From: a virus | DNA length: 29,556 nucleotides | IMG/VR virus record: IMGVR_UViG_3300046692_000138 | Coordinates: 1-29,556 of that record | Direction: 5' to 3' (one strand) | Part shown: piece by piece, positions 5,598 to 14,056 of the stretch | How positions within the stretch are numbered: the stretch's first letter is position 1 | Layout of the letters: the number at the start of each line of letters is the position of its first letter | Notes under the pieces: generated by a model | Seen by the model: the letters and a program-made list of their open reading frames with translations, nothing else | What the model was told of the DNA's origin: nothing | Database searches by the model: none | Program-made: the position numbers and the translations under genes

Positions 5598-6925
5598 TCG
5601 CCAGCACCGGAAACCTGTTGTTTGATCGCCAGCTGTCTCGCTGGTACGCGCTGAAAGATCACCCTGTTCAATTGGCACTTGTCGCCGCTGTCGGCAATGG
5701 AATTCGTTTCCCGTTAGTGCCTGCTGGGCGCCGTAGCGGAAAGACCGAGCGCTTCAAGCGCTTTCTTGTGAAGCAGGCCAGCGCCTACGCGGGCATGTAC
5801 TTCGCTGCGGCACCGACCCACGCCCAGGCCAAGAAGATATTCTGGGATGACCTGAAGGCCTTTACCCTGTCGTGCATGCACAGCCGGCGCCCCTCTGAGT
5901 CCGACCTGATCATCTACCTGGACAATGGTAGCGAGGTTCACGTCATCGGTCTGGATAAGCCGCAACGGATCGAGGGTATCCCTTGGACCGGCGGTGGCAT
6001 CGACGAGTTTGCCGACATCAAGTCGGATGCATGGGAGGCGAACATTCTCCCCGCGCTGAACACCGTTAACCCGACCATGCCCGACTATCGCGCCTGGTGC
6101 TGGTTGCTGGGCGTGCCAGACGGCCTGAACCACTACTACGACCTGTGCATGCAGGCCGAGACTGGGCACGACCCGAACTTTCAGGTGTTTCACTGGAAGT
6201 CAGCTGAAATTCTGCCTCCCGATGTGATGGACGCCATGAAGCGCGCCATGTCGGCCAAGCAGTTCAAGCAAGAATTCGAAGCATCGTTTGAGACGGCGAC
6301 TGGCCGAATCTACGAGGACTACAGCAAGGCCAACACCACGACAGCGACGATTGAGCCACACGAACAGCTGATGTGGATGCACGACCAGAACTTCACGCCT
6401 CTTTCGTCCGCCATTGGTGTCCGGCGCAACGGTGGAAAGGACCTCTATCTGCTTGATGAGATCGTCCTGACCAGCGCTATCTCGCGTCAGTCGGCTGTTG
6501 AGTTCGTGGAGAAGTTCAAGGATCACAAGAACAAGCACGTCATCATTTACGGTGACCCGGCGGGCAAGGCAGGAGAGAAGCACGGCCACGCATCGGACTA
6601 CACCGATATCGAGGGCGTGCTGAAGGCGAACGGCTGGCAGTACACCAGAAAGGTGAAGCCGGCCCACCCGGCCATCAAGGATCGTCAGAACGCTGTTCGG
6701 GCCAAGATCCTGACCGCATCGGGCGATATCAGCCTGTTTGTAAATCCTGTTACCGCTTCCTGGTGCCACAAGGGCTTAAGCACAGTCCAGCTTCAAGCCG
6801 GATCAAGCTTCCAGGAGGATCAGAAAAACGACTACCAGCACATCACGACGGCGATCGGTTACTGCATCGACGTCGAATGGCCATGCATCAAGCGCACTGC
6901 CTCTACCGAGACCCTGAGAATCTGA
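5594..6925 (+). CDS. terL: Terminase large subunit
   Basis: The 443-residue protein is the packaging motor and headful or site-specific nuclease. The Walker A loop is GRRSGKT (residues 45-51) and the Walker B strand with catalytic Glu is IDEFAD (136-141). Beyond residue 250 is an RNase H-like nuclease half with acidic positions in HDQNFTP, YGDPAG and DYTDIEG, and a late DYQHITTAIGY stretch. Length is normal. It is coupled to the small subunit by a four-base overlap and followed one base later by the portal gene. All key ATPase residues are present. Confidence 0.93.
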   Translation: MIASTGNLLFDRQLSRWYALKDHPVQLALVAAVGNGIRFPLVPAGRRSGKTERFKRFLVKQASAYAGMYFAAAPTHAQAKKIFWDDLKAFTLSCMHSRRPSESDLIIYLDNGSEVHVIGLDKPQRIEGIPWTGGGIDEFADIKSDAWEANILPALNTVNPTMPDYRAWCWLLGVPDGLNHYYDLCMQAETGHDPNFQVFHWKSAEILPPDVMDAMKRAMSAKQFKQEFEASFETATGRIYEDYSKANTTTATIEPHEQLMWMHDQNFTPLSSAIGVRRNGGKDLYLLDEIVLTSAISRQSAVEFVEKFKDHKNKHVIIYGDPAGKAGEKHGHASDYTDIEGVLKANGWQYTRKVKPAHPAIKDRQNAVRAKILTASGDISLFVNPVTASWCHKGLSTVQLQAGSSFQEDQKNDYQHITTAIGYCIDVEWPCIKRTASTETLRI

Positions 6926-6926
6926 T

Positions 6927-8318
6927 ATGTCCGATGACCCAAGCAAAACACTCAAAGCCGTGGACGACATGCGGGAAGAGTGGGACATCGTCGAGCCGCT
7001 CATGAGGGGGACCAGCGCGATGCGCCGGGCAGGCGAGGCGCTGCTGCCAAAATGGCCAAAAGAAGAGGATCGTGATTACAGGGTGCGACTGAAACAGTCG
7101 ACCCTGTTGCCTGCCTACAGTGAAACCGTAAAGAACAACACCGGGCGCGTGTTCGCCGAGCCAATTGTTCTTGGTGATGACGTTCCTGATGCGCTAAGGC
7201 CCTACACCGAGAATTTCGACCAGCAGGGCAATAACTTGCAGGTCTGGTCTCAGACCTTCTTCAGCACTGCTTTGGCCTATGGCTTGTGCCACGTGCTGAT
7301 CGACTACCCCAAGACAGTGGGTGCGGACGGAGCGCCAACAGTGCGCACCAAGGCGCAAGAGATCGCCGCCGGGGTTCGCCCTTACGCCATCATGGTCCGG
7401 CCTCAGCAAGTACTGGGGTGGCGCTCCACCACGAACAATGGTCAGCATGTCTTGACCCAGTTCCGCTACATGGAGATGGTCGAGGAGGATGAGGGCGAGT
7501 TTGGCACCAAGCTGATTGAGCAGATCCGCGTGCTGGTGCCTGGTGGCTGGGCAACCTACCGCAAAGCCAAGAACGGGGACAAGGAAAGCTGGGAGCAGAA
7601 CGACAAGGGCACGAACTCCCAACTCGTCATCCCGCTGGCTACGTATTACACCAACCGCACCGGCTACATGAAGGCTTCTCCACCGCTGCTTGAGTTGGCC
7701 CACCTCAACGTCAAGCATTGGCAGTCACAAAGCGATCAGGACAACATCCTGCACGTGGCGCGGGTTCCGATGCTTGCAATCTCTGGGATTGATGACGAAA
7801 CCTGGGAGCTGAAAGTCGGCACCGCCTCTGCCACGAAGCTGCCAACCGGCGGTGAGATGAAGTGGGTGGAACACACTGGTCAGGCAATCGGCGCCGGTCG
7901 AACGTCGCTGATCGACCTTGAAGACCAGATGCGTCAGGCTGGCGCCAAGCTGCTGGAGAAGGACAAGCAGGCGACCAAGACCGCGACTCAGGCCGAGGAA
8001 GAGGCTGCTCAGGAGATGAGCCCGCTTCAAACCATGGCCGAGCAACTGGAGGACGCAATCGATCAAGCGTTGCAGTTCTGCGCGGACTATATCGGCCAGC
8101 CTGACGGCGGGCATGTTCAGGTCAACGGGAACTTCGATGTCGACTTCGCGCCGGAAACCACATTGCCTTTACTGCTGAACATGGCAGCTCAGGGCCGGCT
8201 GTCTGACCAGACACTGTTCGCTGAGTACCGGCGCCGAGGCGTTGTCTCGACCGACCTGATCTGGGACGAGGAAAAGCAAAAGATTGCCGACCAAGGACCA
8301 GCACTTGGAGCGCTGTAG
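6927..8318 (+). CDS. Portal protein (DUF4055 family)
   Basis: The 463-residue protein fits the DUF4055 portal family: the opening MREEWDIVEPLMRGTSAMRRAGEALLP-like section is cut short here to MREEWDIVEPLMRG, followed by a mixed alpha/beta core and a long C-terminal helical part with AEEEAAQEMSPLQTMAEQL. The portal forms the dodecameric ring at one vertex through which DNA enters and to which the connectors bind. It stands directly between the large terminase and the minor head protein, with its TAG stop abutting the next ATG. Confidence 0.88.
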   Translation: MSDDPSKTLKAVDDMREEWDIVEPLMRGTSAMRRAGEALLPKWPKEEDRDYRVRLKQSTLLPAYSETVKNNTGRVFAEPIVLGDDVPDALRPYTENFDQQGNNLQVWSQTFFSTALAYGLCHVLIDYPKTVGADGAPTVRTKAQEIAAGVRPYAIMVRPQQVLGWRSTTNNGQHVLTQFRYMEMVEEDEGEFGTKLIEQIRVLVPGGWATYRKAKNGDKESWEQNDKGTNSQLVIPLATYYTNRTGYMKASPPLLELAHLNVKHWQSQSDQDNILHVARVPMLAISGIDDETWELKVGTASATKLPTGGEMKWVEHTGQAIGAGRTSLIDLEDQMRQAGAKLLEKDKQATKTATQAEEEAAQEMSPLQTMAEQLEDAIDQALQFCADYIGQPDGGHVQVNGNFDVDFAPETTLPLLLNMAAQGRLSDQTLFAEYRRRGVVSTDLIWDEEKQKIADQGPALGAL

Positions 8319-9431
8319 ATGCCGACCGTCAATGAACTGCTTGCCGATGAGAGCGTGGCGCACGCCGTCTCTCTGGAGAAGTACAAGGCCGGCGTGGTCC
8401 GGCGCATCATCGCGCTGCTGAACCGGTCCGATTCGCAATTGGTGGAGGAACTGGGGAGGGCGCTTGAGCGATTGCCTGCTGAATCATTCACTGTCGAGCG
8501 TCTTGAAGCCCTGCTGGATCAGGTCAAGCAGGTGAACTCTGCTGCCTACACTCAGGTGGCTCAAGCTCTTGAGGCTGATCTGACGGAGCTTTCGGGATAT
8601 GAAGTGTCGTGGCAGCAAAAGCTGTTGGATGTGACGATTCCCGAGCCGGTGCTGATTCATTTCCCGCTGGTACGCCTCAGTGCCCACCAAGTATATGCCG
8701 CGGCGATGGCCCGCCCGTTCCAAGGCCGACTGCTTCGTGATTGGTCATCGACCATTGAGGCGGATCGGATGGTGAAGGTCCGCAATGCGGTCCGCACGGG
8801 CTATCTGGAAGGCAAGACCACGGACCAGATCATTCGCAGCGTGCGTGGCACCCGAGCTGCTGGGTACGCTGACGGCTTCCTTGAGCGTCCACGGCAGGAT
8901 CTGGCGACGATCATCAGATCAGCCGTCAGCCATACCGCTGCGGTCGCTCGCGAGAACCTGTATCAGGCGAACTCAGATGTGATCGCCGCAGAGGATTGGA
9001 CCAGCACACTGGACACAAAGACCAGCGAGCCATGCCGGATTCGGGACAAGCTTCCCTACGAGGTTGGCACGCACAAACCGATTGGCCACAAGGTGCCATG
9101 GCTGCAGGGGCCTGGCCGACTGCACTTCAATTGCCGCTCCACATCTTCGCCGCGAACGAAATCGTGGCGCGAGTTCGGCATCCCAATTGACGAGATGACC
9201 GACAAGCAGCGAGCGAGCATGGACGGCGCCGTCCCGGCGGCTACGAATTACAGCCAGTGGCTGGAGCGTCAGCCCGCGGCCCGGCAGATCGAAGTGCTTG
9301 GACCGGCCCGCTACCAGATGCTCAAGGACGGCAAAAGCCTGGAAAGCTTCTACAGCCCGACAGGTGAGTGGCTGACCATAGAACAACTGAAGGAGCAGGA
9401 CGCGAAGACATTCGCTAAAATGGCCGCATGA
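8319..9431 (+). CDS. Minor head protein (SPP1 gp7 / Mu F-like)
   Basis: The 370-residue protein has the signature of the phage head morphogenesis domain at about residues 225-285: W-T-S-T-L-D-T-K-T-S-E-P-C, then GPGRLHFNCRSTSSP. In SPP1 and Mu such proteins bind the portal, are packed in few copies and help DNA delivery. The N-terminal 200 residues are mainly helical. It starts right after the portal stop codon and overlaps the next gene by four bases (ATGA at 9428). Confidence 0.88.
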   Translation: MPTVNELLADESVAHAVSLEKYKAGVVRRIIALLNRSDSQLVEELGRALERLPAESFTVERLEALLDQVKQVNSAAYTQVAQALEADLTELSGYEVSWQQKLLDVTIPEPVLIHFPLVRLSAHQVYAAAMARPFQGRLLRDWSSTIEADRMVKVRNAVRTGYLEGKTTDQIIRSVRGTRAAGYADGFLERPRQDLATIIRSAVSHTAAVARENLYQANSDVIAAEDWTSTLDTKTSEPCRIRDKLPYEVGTHKPIGHKVPWLQGPGRLHFNCRSTSSPRTKSWREFGIPIDEMTDKQRASMDGAVPAATNYSQWLERQPAARQIEVLGPARYQMLKDGKSLESFYSPTGEWLTIEQLKEQDAKTFAKMAA

Positions 9432-9679
9432 CCGACAAACCGCGCTTCCACGTCATTCACGGCACACCCGCCCCGGACACACCGGTCGAGCAGGTGCGCA
9501 AGCGTGTGCGTGCGATGGCGAAGCCGCCCGCGATGATCCAGTGCCATCGGTGCGGGGGTCGCGAAGTCATTGAAACCAAGACCGGCGTCATGCTGAAGAG
9601 TGGCAAGCCCACCGGCGGCACGAAGCAGTTGCTATGTGTAGGGTGCTTGATGAATGGTCAAAGGGTAGTGGTCTTATAG
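9428..9679 (+). CDS. Small zinc-ribbon-like phage protein
   Basis: The 83-residue protein has C39-x2-C42 and C70-x2-C73, the spacing of a zinc ribbon, between a basic N-terminal helix (EQVRKRVRAMAKPP) and a short hydrophobic end (VVVL). It overlaps the minor head gene by four bases and so is translated with it. Its role is unknown; binding of nucleic acid or of a head protein are both possible. Confidence 0.7.
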   Translation: MTDKPRFHVIHGTPAPDTPVEQVRKRVRAMAKPPAMIQCHRCGGREVIETKTGVMLKSGKPTGGTKQLLCVGCLMNGQRVVVL

Positions 9680-9757
9680 CTACTGAGCTATGATCAGGCT
9701 GTTGCTGATGCAACTACATCACGATCAACTCAGCCTGTGCGCAGGTCGGAGCTAAGA

Positions 9758-10108
9758 ATGAAACCCGAATTCAAGATCAAAGAAGTTACGCGATACATCA
9801 TCACACGCCATGACGCCAGCGGAACCCAGGCCATGGTCCAGGTTGATAACAGGCAAAACGCTGAAGAGTTGTTGGCAGCCATGCGTGAACAAGCAGATCG
9901 CATGGAAGAGCACGGAGAGATGAGCGTGCGCGAGCTCCCGATTCCGAATCAGGCGAAAGTGTGCCTCTTAGCCGAAAGCATATTGACAGTGAATCAACTC
10001 AAGGCCTATAGCTTCAACGAGATTCGCGGGCTCGCTAACATGAGCATGTCGATGGCGACGCAGATTGAAGATTCCGTTTCTGTTCACGGCGGACTTCGTA
10101 AAGAGTAA
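9758..10108 (+). CDS. Small protein of unknown function before the scaffold gene
   Basis: The 116-residue product starts at ATG 9758 with GGAG 6-7 bases upstream; in-frame codons from 9737 lack this. It is hydrophilic: an N-terminal beta-rich part (KIKEVTRYIITRHDASGTQAM cut here to KIKEVTRYIITRH) and a helical middle (AEELLAAMREQADRMEEHG). It is set apart by a 78-base gap before it and a strong terminator after it, so it may be an accessory gene inserted between minor head and scaffold. I do not recognise the family. Confidence 0.55.
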   Translation: MKPEFKIKEVTRYIITRHDASGTQAMVQVDNRQNAEELLAAMREQADRMEEHGEMSVRELPIPNQAKVCLLAESILTVNQLKAYSFNEIRGLANMSMSMATQIEDSVSVHGGLRKE

Positions 10109-10127
10109 GACAGATCGATATACAGAG

Positions 10128-10154
10128 AGCCCTGGCATCCGCCGGGGCTTTTTT
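10128..10154 (+). terminator. Terminator between the small unknown gene and the scaffold gene
   Basis: AGCCCTGGC (10128-10136) pairs with GCCGGGGCT (10141-10149), including one T-G pair, around ATCC and is followed by six T. A terminator inside the head operon implies either antitermination or a new promoter for the scaffold and coat genes; the 75 bases after it show short GC hairpins but no promoter I trust. Confidence 0.8.
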
Positions 10155-10229
10155 ATGCCTGCGATTCGGATGAATCAGGGCGAACCGCGGCGGATGCCGC
10201 TCATAACTGGGCGGACGCCCGGAGATCTC

Positions 10230-11033
10230 ATGAAACTCAAACTCGACGATCAAGGCCACGTAGTTGTTCAAGATGGCCGCCCGGTGTATGTGCACGACGA
10301 CGGCAAAGAACTCCCGTTCGATGCGGTCGCAACCGTGAACACCATCACCCGCCTGAACGGTGAGGCCAAGTCTCATCGCGAGCGTGCGGAGACTGCCGAG
10401 GGCAAGCTCAAGCTCTTTGATGGCATTGAGGATGGTGAGAAGGCGCGCGCAGCGCTGGCCACTGTCGCCAACCTCGATGCCGGGCAGCTGGTCCAGGCTG
10501 GCAAGGTCGAAGAAATCAAAGCCGCAGCCATCGCAGCGACTGAAGAGAAGTTCAAGGCGCAGGTCACCACGCTGGCCGAGCAGGTCAAGACGGTAACTGC
10601 CGAGCGCGACACCACCACGGGCATCCTGTACCAAGAAAAGATCGGTGGATCGTTCGGACGCTCGAAGTTCGTCGCCGACAAAATCGCCGTCCCTTCCGAC
10701 ATGTTGCAAAACACCTTTGGCAAGGCCTTCAAGGTCGAAGACGGCAAGGTCGTCGCGTACGGCGAGGATGGAAACAAGATTTACAGCCGCGCCCGTCCAG
10801 GCGAGCTGGCTGACTTCGATGAGGCTCTCGAAACCCTCGTCGAGCGTTACCCCTACAAGGACCACATCCTGAAAAGCTCTGGCGGCAATGGCGGGGGTGC
10901 TCCGAACAATGGCGGGAAGCCAAACACGGGCGGCAAGAGTTACAGCCGTCAACAGTTCACCGCCATGAGCCCGGCTGAACAAGCCGCCATCGGCAAGCAG
11001 GTCAGCACCGGCGAAGTCACCATCACCGACTGA
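10230..11033 (+). CDS. Scaffolding protein (DUF6651-like)
   Basis: The 267-residue protein begins at ATG 10230 (GGAG 6 bases upstream; the longer frame runs through the terminator). It has a beta-rich head (MKLKLDDQGHVVVQDGRPVY), a charged coiled-coil middle (about residues 40-130, RLNGEAKSHRERAETAEGKL) and a Gly/Asn-rich linker (GGNGGGAPNNGGKPNTGGK) before a short C-terminal helix. This is the usual build of a phage scaffold, and it lies directly upstream of the coat gene. Scaffolds direct coat assembly and leave before packaging; the basic end would contact the coat. Confidence 0.75.
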   Translation: MKLKLDDQGHVVVQDGRPVYVHDDGKELPFDAVATVNTITRLNGEAKSHRERAETAEGKLKLFDGIEDGEKARAALATVANLDAGQLVQAGKVEEIKAAAIAATEEKFKAQVTTLAEQVKTVTAERDTTTGILYQEKIGGSFGRSKFVADKIAVPSDMLQNTFGKAFKVEDGKVVAYGEDGNKIYSRARPGELADFDEALETLVERYPYKDHILKSSGGNGGGAPNNGGKPNTGGKSYSRQQFTAMSPAEQAAIGKQVSTGEVTITD

Positions 11034-11126
11034 CAGCGCCATTGAATTTCCGAAACCCGGATGGGGATCGGAGCACGGGCCGGATAGCCCACCAAAACCT
11101 TTCCCTATCCAAAGAAGGATTTCATC

Positions 11127-12293
11127 GTGTCAAACACCCTCACTGGCCTTATTGGCCCGCTGTACGAAGCGCTCGACATCGTGTCGCGCGAGCTGGTCGG
11201 CTTTACCAAAATCGCTACCCTTGACTCCACCGCCGAAACCGCGGCTGTGGGTCAGGAGGTGCGTTCCCCAGTCGTGCAGCCTGTTGGTCTGCAAGACATC
11301 ACCCCCGGCCAGACCGCGCCGAATGCTGGTGACCATGTCATCAGCAACATTCCGGTCGTCATCACCAACAGCAAGTCGTATCCGATCCGCTGGAACGGCG
11401 AGGAGCAGAAAGGACTGAACGGCCCTGCGGGTGCGGGCACCAGCACCATCATGCGCGACCAGTTCGTTCAGGCGTTCCGCACGCTGGGCAATGCTGTCGA
11501 CGCTGATCTGGCAAACGCAGCGGTGCGCGGTGCGTCCCGTGCTACCGGCACCCCAGGCACCACGCCGTTCGGTACGGCGGGTGATCTGAGTGACTTCGCT
11601 CTGGCCCGTCAGATCCTGGAAGACAACGGCGCGCCTACCACCAACCTCGCGATGGTGCTGAACTCGGCAGCCGCTGCGAACGTCCGCGGCAAACAGTCGG
11701 TGCTGTTCAAGGCAAACGAGGCGGGCACTGATGAATTGCTCCGCCAGGGCATCATCGGACGCGTTGAAGGTTTTGACGTCGGCCAGTCGGCTCAGCTGAG
11801 GCCCATCACCAAGGGCACGGGCGCTGGTTGGCTGGTAAACAGCGGCGGTCTGGTAATCGGTTCTGTGTCGATTCCTGTAGACACCGGCACCGGCACAATC
11901 CTGGCGGGCGACGCCATCACCTTTGCAGGCGATCCGAATGTCTACATGGTGACCGGTGCACTCTCGGGCGGCATTGTCACCATCGGTGGCCCAGGCCTGC
12001 TGACTCCCATCGCTGATAACACCGCGATTACGGTCGGCAACAGCTATCGCCCAAGCGTGGCGTTTGCTCGCTCCGCATTGGTTCTCGCCGCGCGTCAGCC
12101 GGCTATGCCAGTGGGGCTGGACGGTAAGGCCATCGACGCCGCTGACGACGTGATGACTGTCACCGATCCGGTGTCGGGCTTGAACTTCCAGCTGGTTCAG
12201 TACCGTCAGTATCGCCAGATCTACTGGGAGATCGCGCTGGCTTGGGGTGTGAAAGCCGTCAAGCCAGATCACATCGCGGTTCTGCGCGGTTAA
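11127..12293 (+). CDS. Major capsid protein (P22 coat-like)
   Basis: The 388-residue protein starts at GTG 11127, with AAGGA 8 bases upstream. Sequence style matches the P22 coat family: N-terminal LIGPLYEALDIVSREL, a central A-domain with many TN and GT turns, an inserted beta domain around residues 240-300 (ILAGDAITFAGDPNVYMVTG) and the C-terminal FQLVQYRQYRQIYWEIALAW strand. P22-type coats keep the HK97 fold but are not cleaved. It follows the scaffold gene after 93 bases with no clear promoter. I am fairly sure of the coat role and less sure of the exact family. Confidence 0.85.
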   Translation: MSNTLTGLIGPLYEALDIVSRELVGFTKIATLDSTAETAAVGQEVRSPVVQPVGLQDITPGQTAPNAGDHVISNIPVVITNSKSYPIRWNGEEQKGLNGPAGAGTSTIMRDQFVQAFRTLGNAVDADLANAAVRGASRATGTPGTTPFGTAGDLSDFALARQILEDNGAPTTNLAMVLNSAAAANVRGKQSVLFKANEAGTDELLRQGIIGRVEGFDVGQSAQLRPITKGTGAGWLVNSGGLVIGSVSIPVDTGTGTILAGDAITFAGDPNVYMVTGALSGGIVTIGGPGLLTPIADNTAITVGNSYRPSVAFARSALVLAARQPAMPVGLDGKAIDAADDVMTVTDPVSGLNFQLVQYRQYRQIYWEIALAWGVKAVKPDHIAVLRG

Positions 12294-12312
12294 CTTTGCC
12301 GCAATCGAGTGT

Positions 12313-12332
12313 GCAGCGGGTTCACTCGCTGC
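12313..12332 (+). other. Hairpin after the coat gene
   Basis: GCAGCG (12313-12318) pairs with CGCTGC (12327-12332) around an 8-base loop, between the coat stop and the next ribosome site. Without a T run it is not a normal terminator; it may protect the abundant coat message or dampen read-through. Confidence 0.45.
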
Positions 12333-12361
12333 CACCTGTTACACCATTCGAGGAAATGAAA

Positions 12362-12781
12362 ATGACCAAGAAGACTACTGATCAGAAAGCCGCTGATGCT
12401 CAGCAGGTTGCTGACGACCTGCAAGCGAAGGCCGACGCTACCACCGTGTCACCTGAGCAGGCCAAGGCGGATGACGCAGCACAAAAAGCCGATGACCTCC
12501 TGGCTCGGGCCCAGGAAGAAAAGGCCATCGACGAGCGCACTGCAGATGAAACGTTGGCCGGTGAAGTGAACGTCATCGATCCGAAGTTGCCTGCGGGTGA
12601 TCACGATGCGCAGGTATTCGGCAATGTGCCTCAGAATCCTGCCCCTGCCCCGGGCCTTGACCCTGCGGTCGAAACCGTTCGGATGGTCAACGACAAGCCA
12701 GACGGAAGCCAGGCCTTCGCCGATGTGCACCCGGAAATGACCGGCGACTATACCCGGGCGGGCTGGCGCCTGGCAGAGTGA
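12362..12781 (+). CDS. Ala-rich acidic phage protein
   Basis: The 139-residue protein has a helical, Ala/Asp/Lys-rich N-terminal half (ADAQQVADDLQAKADATT, AKADDAAQKADDLLARAQEE) and a Pro-containing, less regular C-terminal half ending in GDYTRAGWRLAE. ATG 12362 is chosen over ATG 12356 because GAGG is then 8 bases away instead of 2. It lies between coat and connector genes, where decoration or connector-stabilising proteins are found. I do not recognise a family. Confidence 0.6.
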   Translation: MTKKTTDQKAADAQQVADDLQAKADATTVSPEQAKADDAAQKADDLLARAQEEKAIDERTADETLAGEVNVIDPKLPAGDHDAQVFGNVPQNPAPAPGLDPAVETVRMVNDKPDGSQAFADVHPEMTGDYTRAGWRLAE

Positions 12782-12788
12782 CCAAGTG

Positions 12789-12809
12789 CGCGCCACACGC
12801 TGTGGCGCG
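12789..12809. repeat. Hairpin sharing its core with the repeat at 3143-3181
   Basis: CGCGCCACA (12789-12797) and TGTGGCGCG (12801-12809) form a perfect 9-base stem with a 3-base loop, 29 bases before the GTG of the connector gene. The same stem core GCGCCACA/TGTGGCGC occurs at 3143-3181. Confidence 0.6.
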
Positions 12810-12838
12810 GTACCCAAACAAACGAAGGGAGGCTCGCT

Positions 12839-13333
12839 GTGACCTTGATTATCGAAACGGGCAAGGGCCTGCCTGATGCCGAGAGCTTCGCCACTGCTGC
12901 GGAGCTGGCTGATTACGCCGTAAAGTTCGGAAAGATGGTGCCAGCCGATGAGGCCGCGCAAGAGGCGTTGCTTCGTCGCGCCGCGCTACAGATGGGCGCC
13001 ATTCCTTGGAAGGGTTGCGCACTGAGCCGGGATCAGGCGCTAGCGTGGCCACGGTATAACGTGCGCCGGAATGGGTGGGAGTTGGATTCCCGCACCATTC
13101 CCCCGCAGGTGAGGGCTGGGCAATTAGCGCTTGCCGCCGAGATCCACGCTGACGACCTCGTCAACCCTGACACCAAGGTCGGCGCGATCGTCTCTGAGAC
13201 GGTTGGCCCGCTGAGCACCACCTACGCTGCGGCGAAGACTTCGGCCAGCAAGCCCGCGGCGATCCGCCAGTCGTATGCGCAGTTCGCGGGGCTGGTGGAG
13301 TCTTCGGGGCAGGTCAGACTGACCCGGAGCTAA
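12839..13333 (+). CDS. Head-tail connector (DnaT-like / adaptor)
   Basis: The 164-residue protein starts at GTG 12839 with GGGAGG 6 bases upstream. The helical N-terminal part with ADYAVKFGKMVP and the block W-K-G-x7-Q-A-L-A-W-P-R resemble the 'putative DnaT-like' phage family, which by position acts as the adaptor (gp6-like) bound to the portal. No nucleotide-binding motif is present. It is the first gene of the neck module; its stop overlaps the 3' end of the antisense gene by four bases. Confidence 0.75.
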   Translation: MTLIIETGKGLPDAESFATAAELADYAVKFGKMVPADEAAQEALLRRAALQMGAIPWKGCALSRDQALAWPRYNVRRNGWELDSRTIPPQVRAGQLALAAEIHADDLVNPDTKVGAIVSETVGPLSTTYAAAKTSASKPAAIRQSYAQFAGLVESSGQVRLTRS

Positions 13334-13635
13334 CCTCCGAGAGCATACTCGAGGATCGTCCCTTTGAATTTAGCTACCGGCACGTCAGCCAGCAGCCAGT
13401 CTTCAATGTCCGAAATGAGGTTTGAATCGAAGTCGGAGAGCTTTTTTCCGATTTTGACGTGCATATTCGAAAAGTGCAGTGCAAACCGCGACTGACCGTC
13501 TCGTTGGAAGGCGAGCACGAGAGCATCGCGTAGGGCTGTGACGTGGCGAGAGATGTCATCTGTATGGGATTGCTGCAGCAGGAGCGCGACGCGCGCTGTG
13601 ATTATTCGTTTAGCCATATCGGCACGGGTAAGCAT
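13330..13635 (-). CDS. Antisense accessory gene (moron) in the neck module
   Basis: This 101-residue protein is encoded on the minus strand and fills the 333-base gap between two neck genes; without it the gap would be empty. It has a basic N terminus (MLTRADMAKRIITARVALLL), a His/Gln-rich middle and an acidic C-terminal part (DFDSNLISDIEDWLLADVP). ATG 13635 has a weak TAGG site about 8 bases upstream. A promoter of sigma-70 type (13664-13692) points at it from inside the start of the next gene. It is predicted soluble; I do not recognise it. Confidence 0.6.
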   Translation of the reverse strand: MLTRADMAKRIITARVALLLQQSHTDDISRHVTALRDALVLAFQRDGQSRFALHFSNMHVKIGKKLSDFDSNLISDIEDWLLADVPVAKFKGTILEYALGG

Positions 13636-13663
13636 ATGGAAAACCTAAAGTCTTTGGCGGTGG

Positions 13664-13692
13664 AATATGACTGATATCTACGATCGTGCCAA
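13664..13692 (-). promoter_or_regulatory. Sigma-70-like promoter for the antisense gene
   Basis: Read on the minus strand, TTGGCA (13692-13687, 5 of 6 consensus) and CATATT (13669-13664, 4 of 6) are separated by exactly 17 bases. Start of transcription would be about 20 bases upstream of the antisense ATG. It overlaps the start of the plus-strand neck gene at 13667. Confidence 0.5.
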
Positions 13693-14056
13693 GGCATCAG
13701 CCATGCGCCTTCTCTCGCCGCGATCGGCCGGCGGCAAGGGCTTGGAGCTGACCCTGAAGCGCACCACGCAGGGCGAATACGACCCAGGCACCGGCGGCAG
13801 CACTCCGACTGTTGAAGCCTTCGAGGGCTCGGGCTTTCGCGAGAACTACAAGCAGTCCGACATCGACGGCACCCGTATCAAGCAGGGCGACGTCAAGATT
13901 CTGATTTCTCCGATGCTGTTGAACGGCTCGGATATGCCAAAGCCCGAGAGCCAGGACAGCATCCTCTTCGATGGCGACATCTACACCATCCAGAACGTCG
14001 ATCCCTGGGATTACGCAGGGCTGGCGGTCGGTTACAGCGCGCAGGCCCGAAAATGA
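13667..14056 (+). CDS. Head closure / neck protein
   Basis: The 129-residue, beta-rich protein (KGLELTLKRTTQGEYDPGTGG, then KQGDVKILISPMLLNG and DGDIYTIQNVDPW) has the size, place and look of the stopper or head-completion proteins that sit under the adaptor ring. It follows the adaptor, apart from the antisense gene, and overlaps the next gene by four bases (ATGA at 14053). The assignment rests on order and style rather than on a firm family match. Confidence 0.65.
   Translation: MTDIYDRAKASAMRLLSPRSAGGKGLELTLKRTTQGEYDPGTGGSTPTVEAFEGSGFRENYKQSDIDGTRIKQGDVKILISPMLLNGSDMPKPESQDSILFDGDIYTIQNVDPWDYAGLAVGYSAQARK

Noticed and set aside
10035-11042. Minus-strand open frame of 335 codons
   Set aside because: It mirrors the scaffold gene and runs through the terminator at 10128-10154.
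11130-12335. Minus-strand open frame of 401 codons
   Set aside because: It mirrors the coat protein gene and has no family features.
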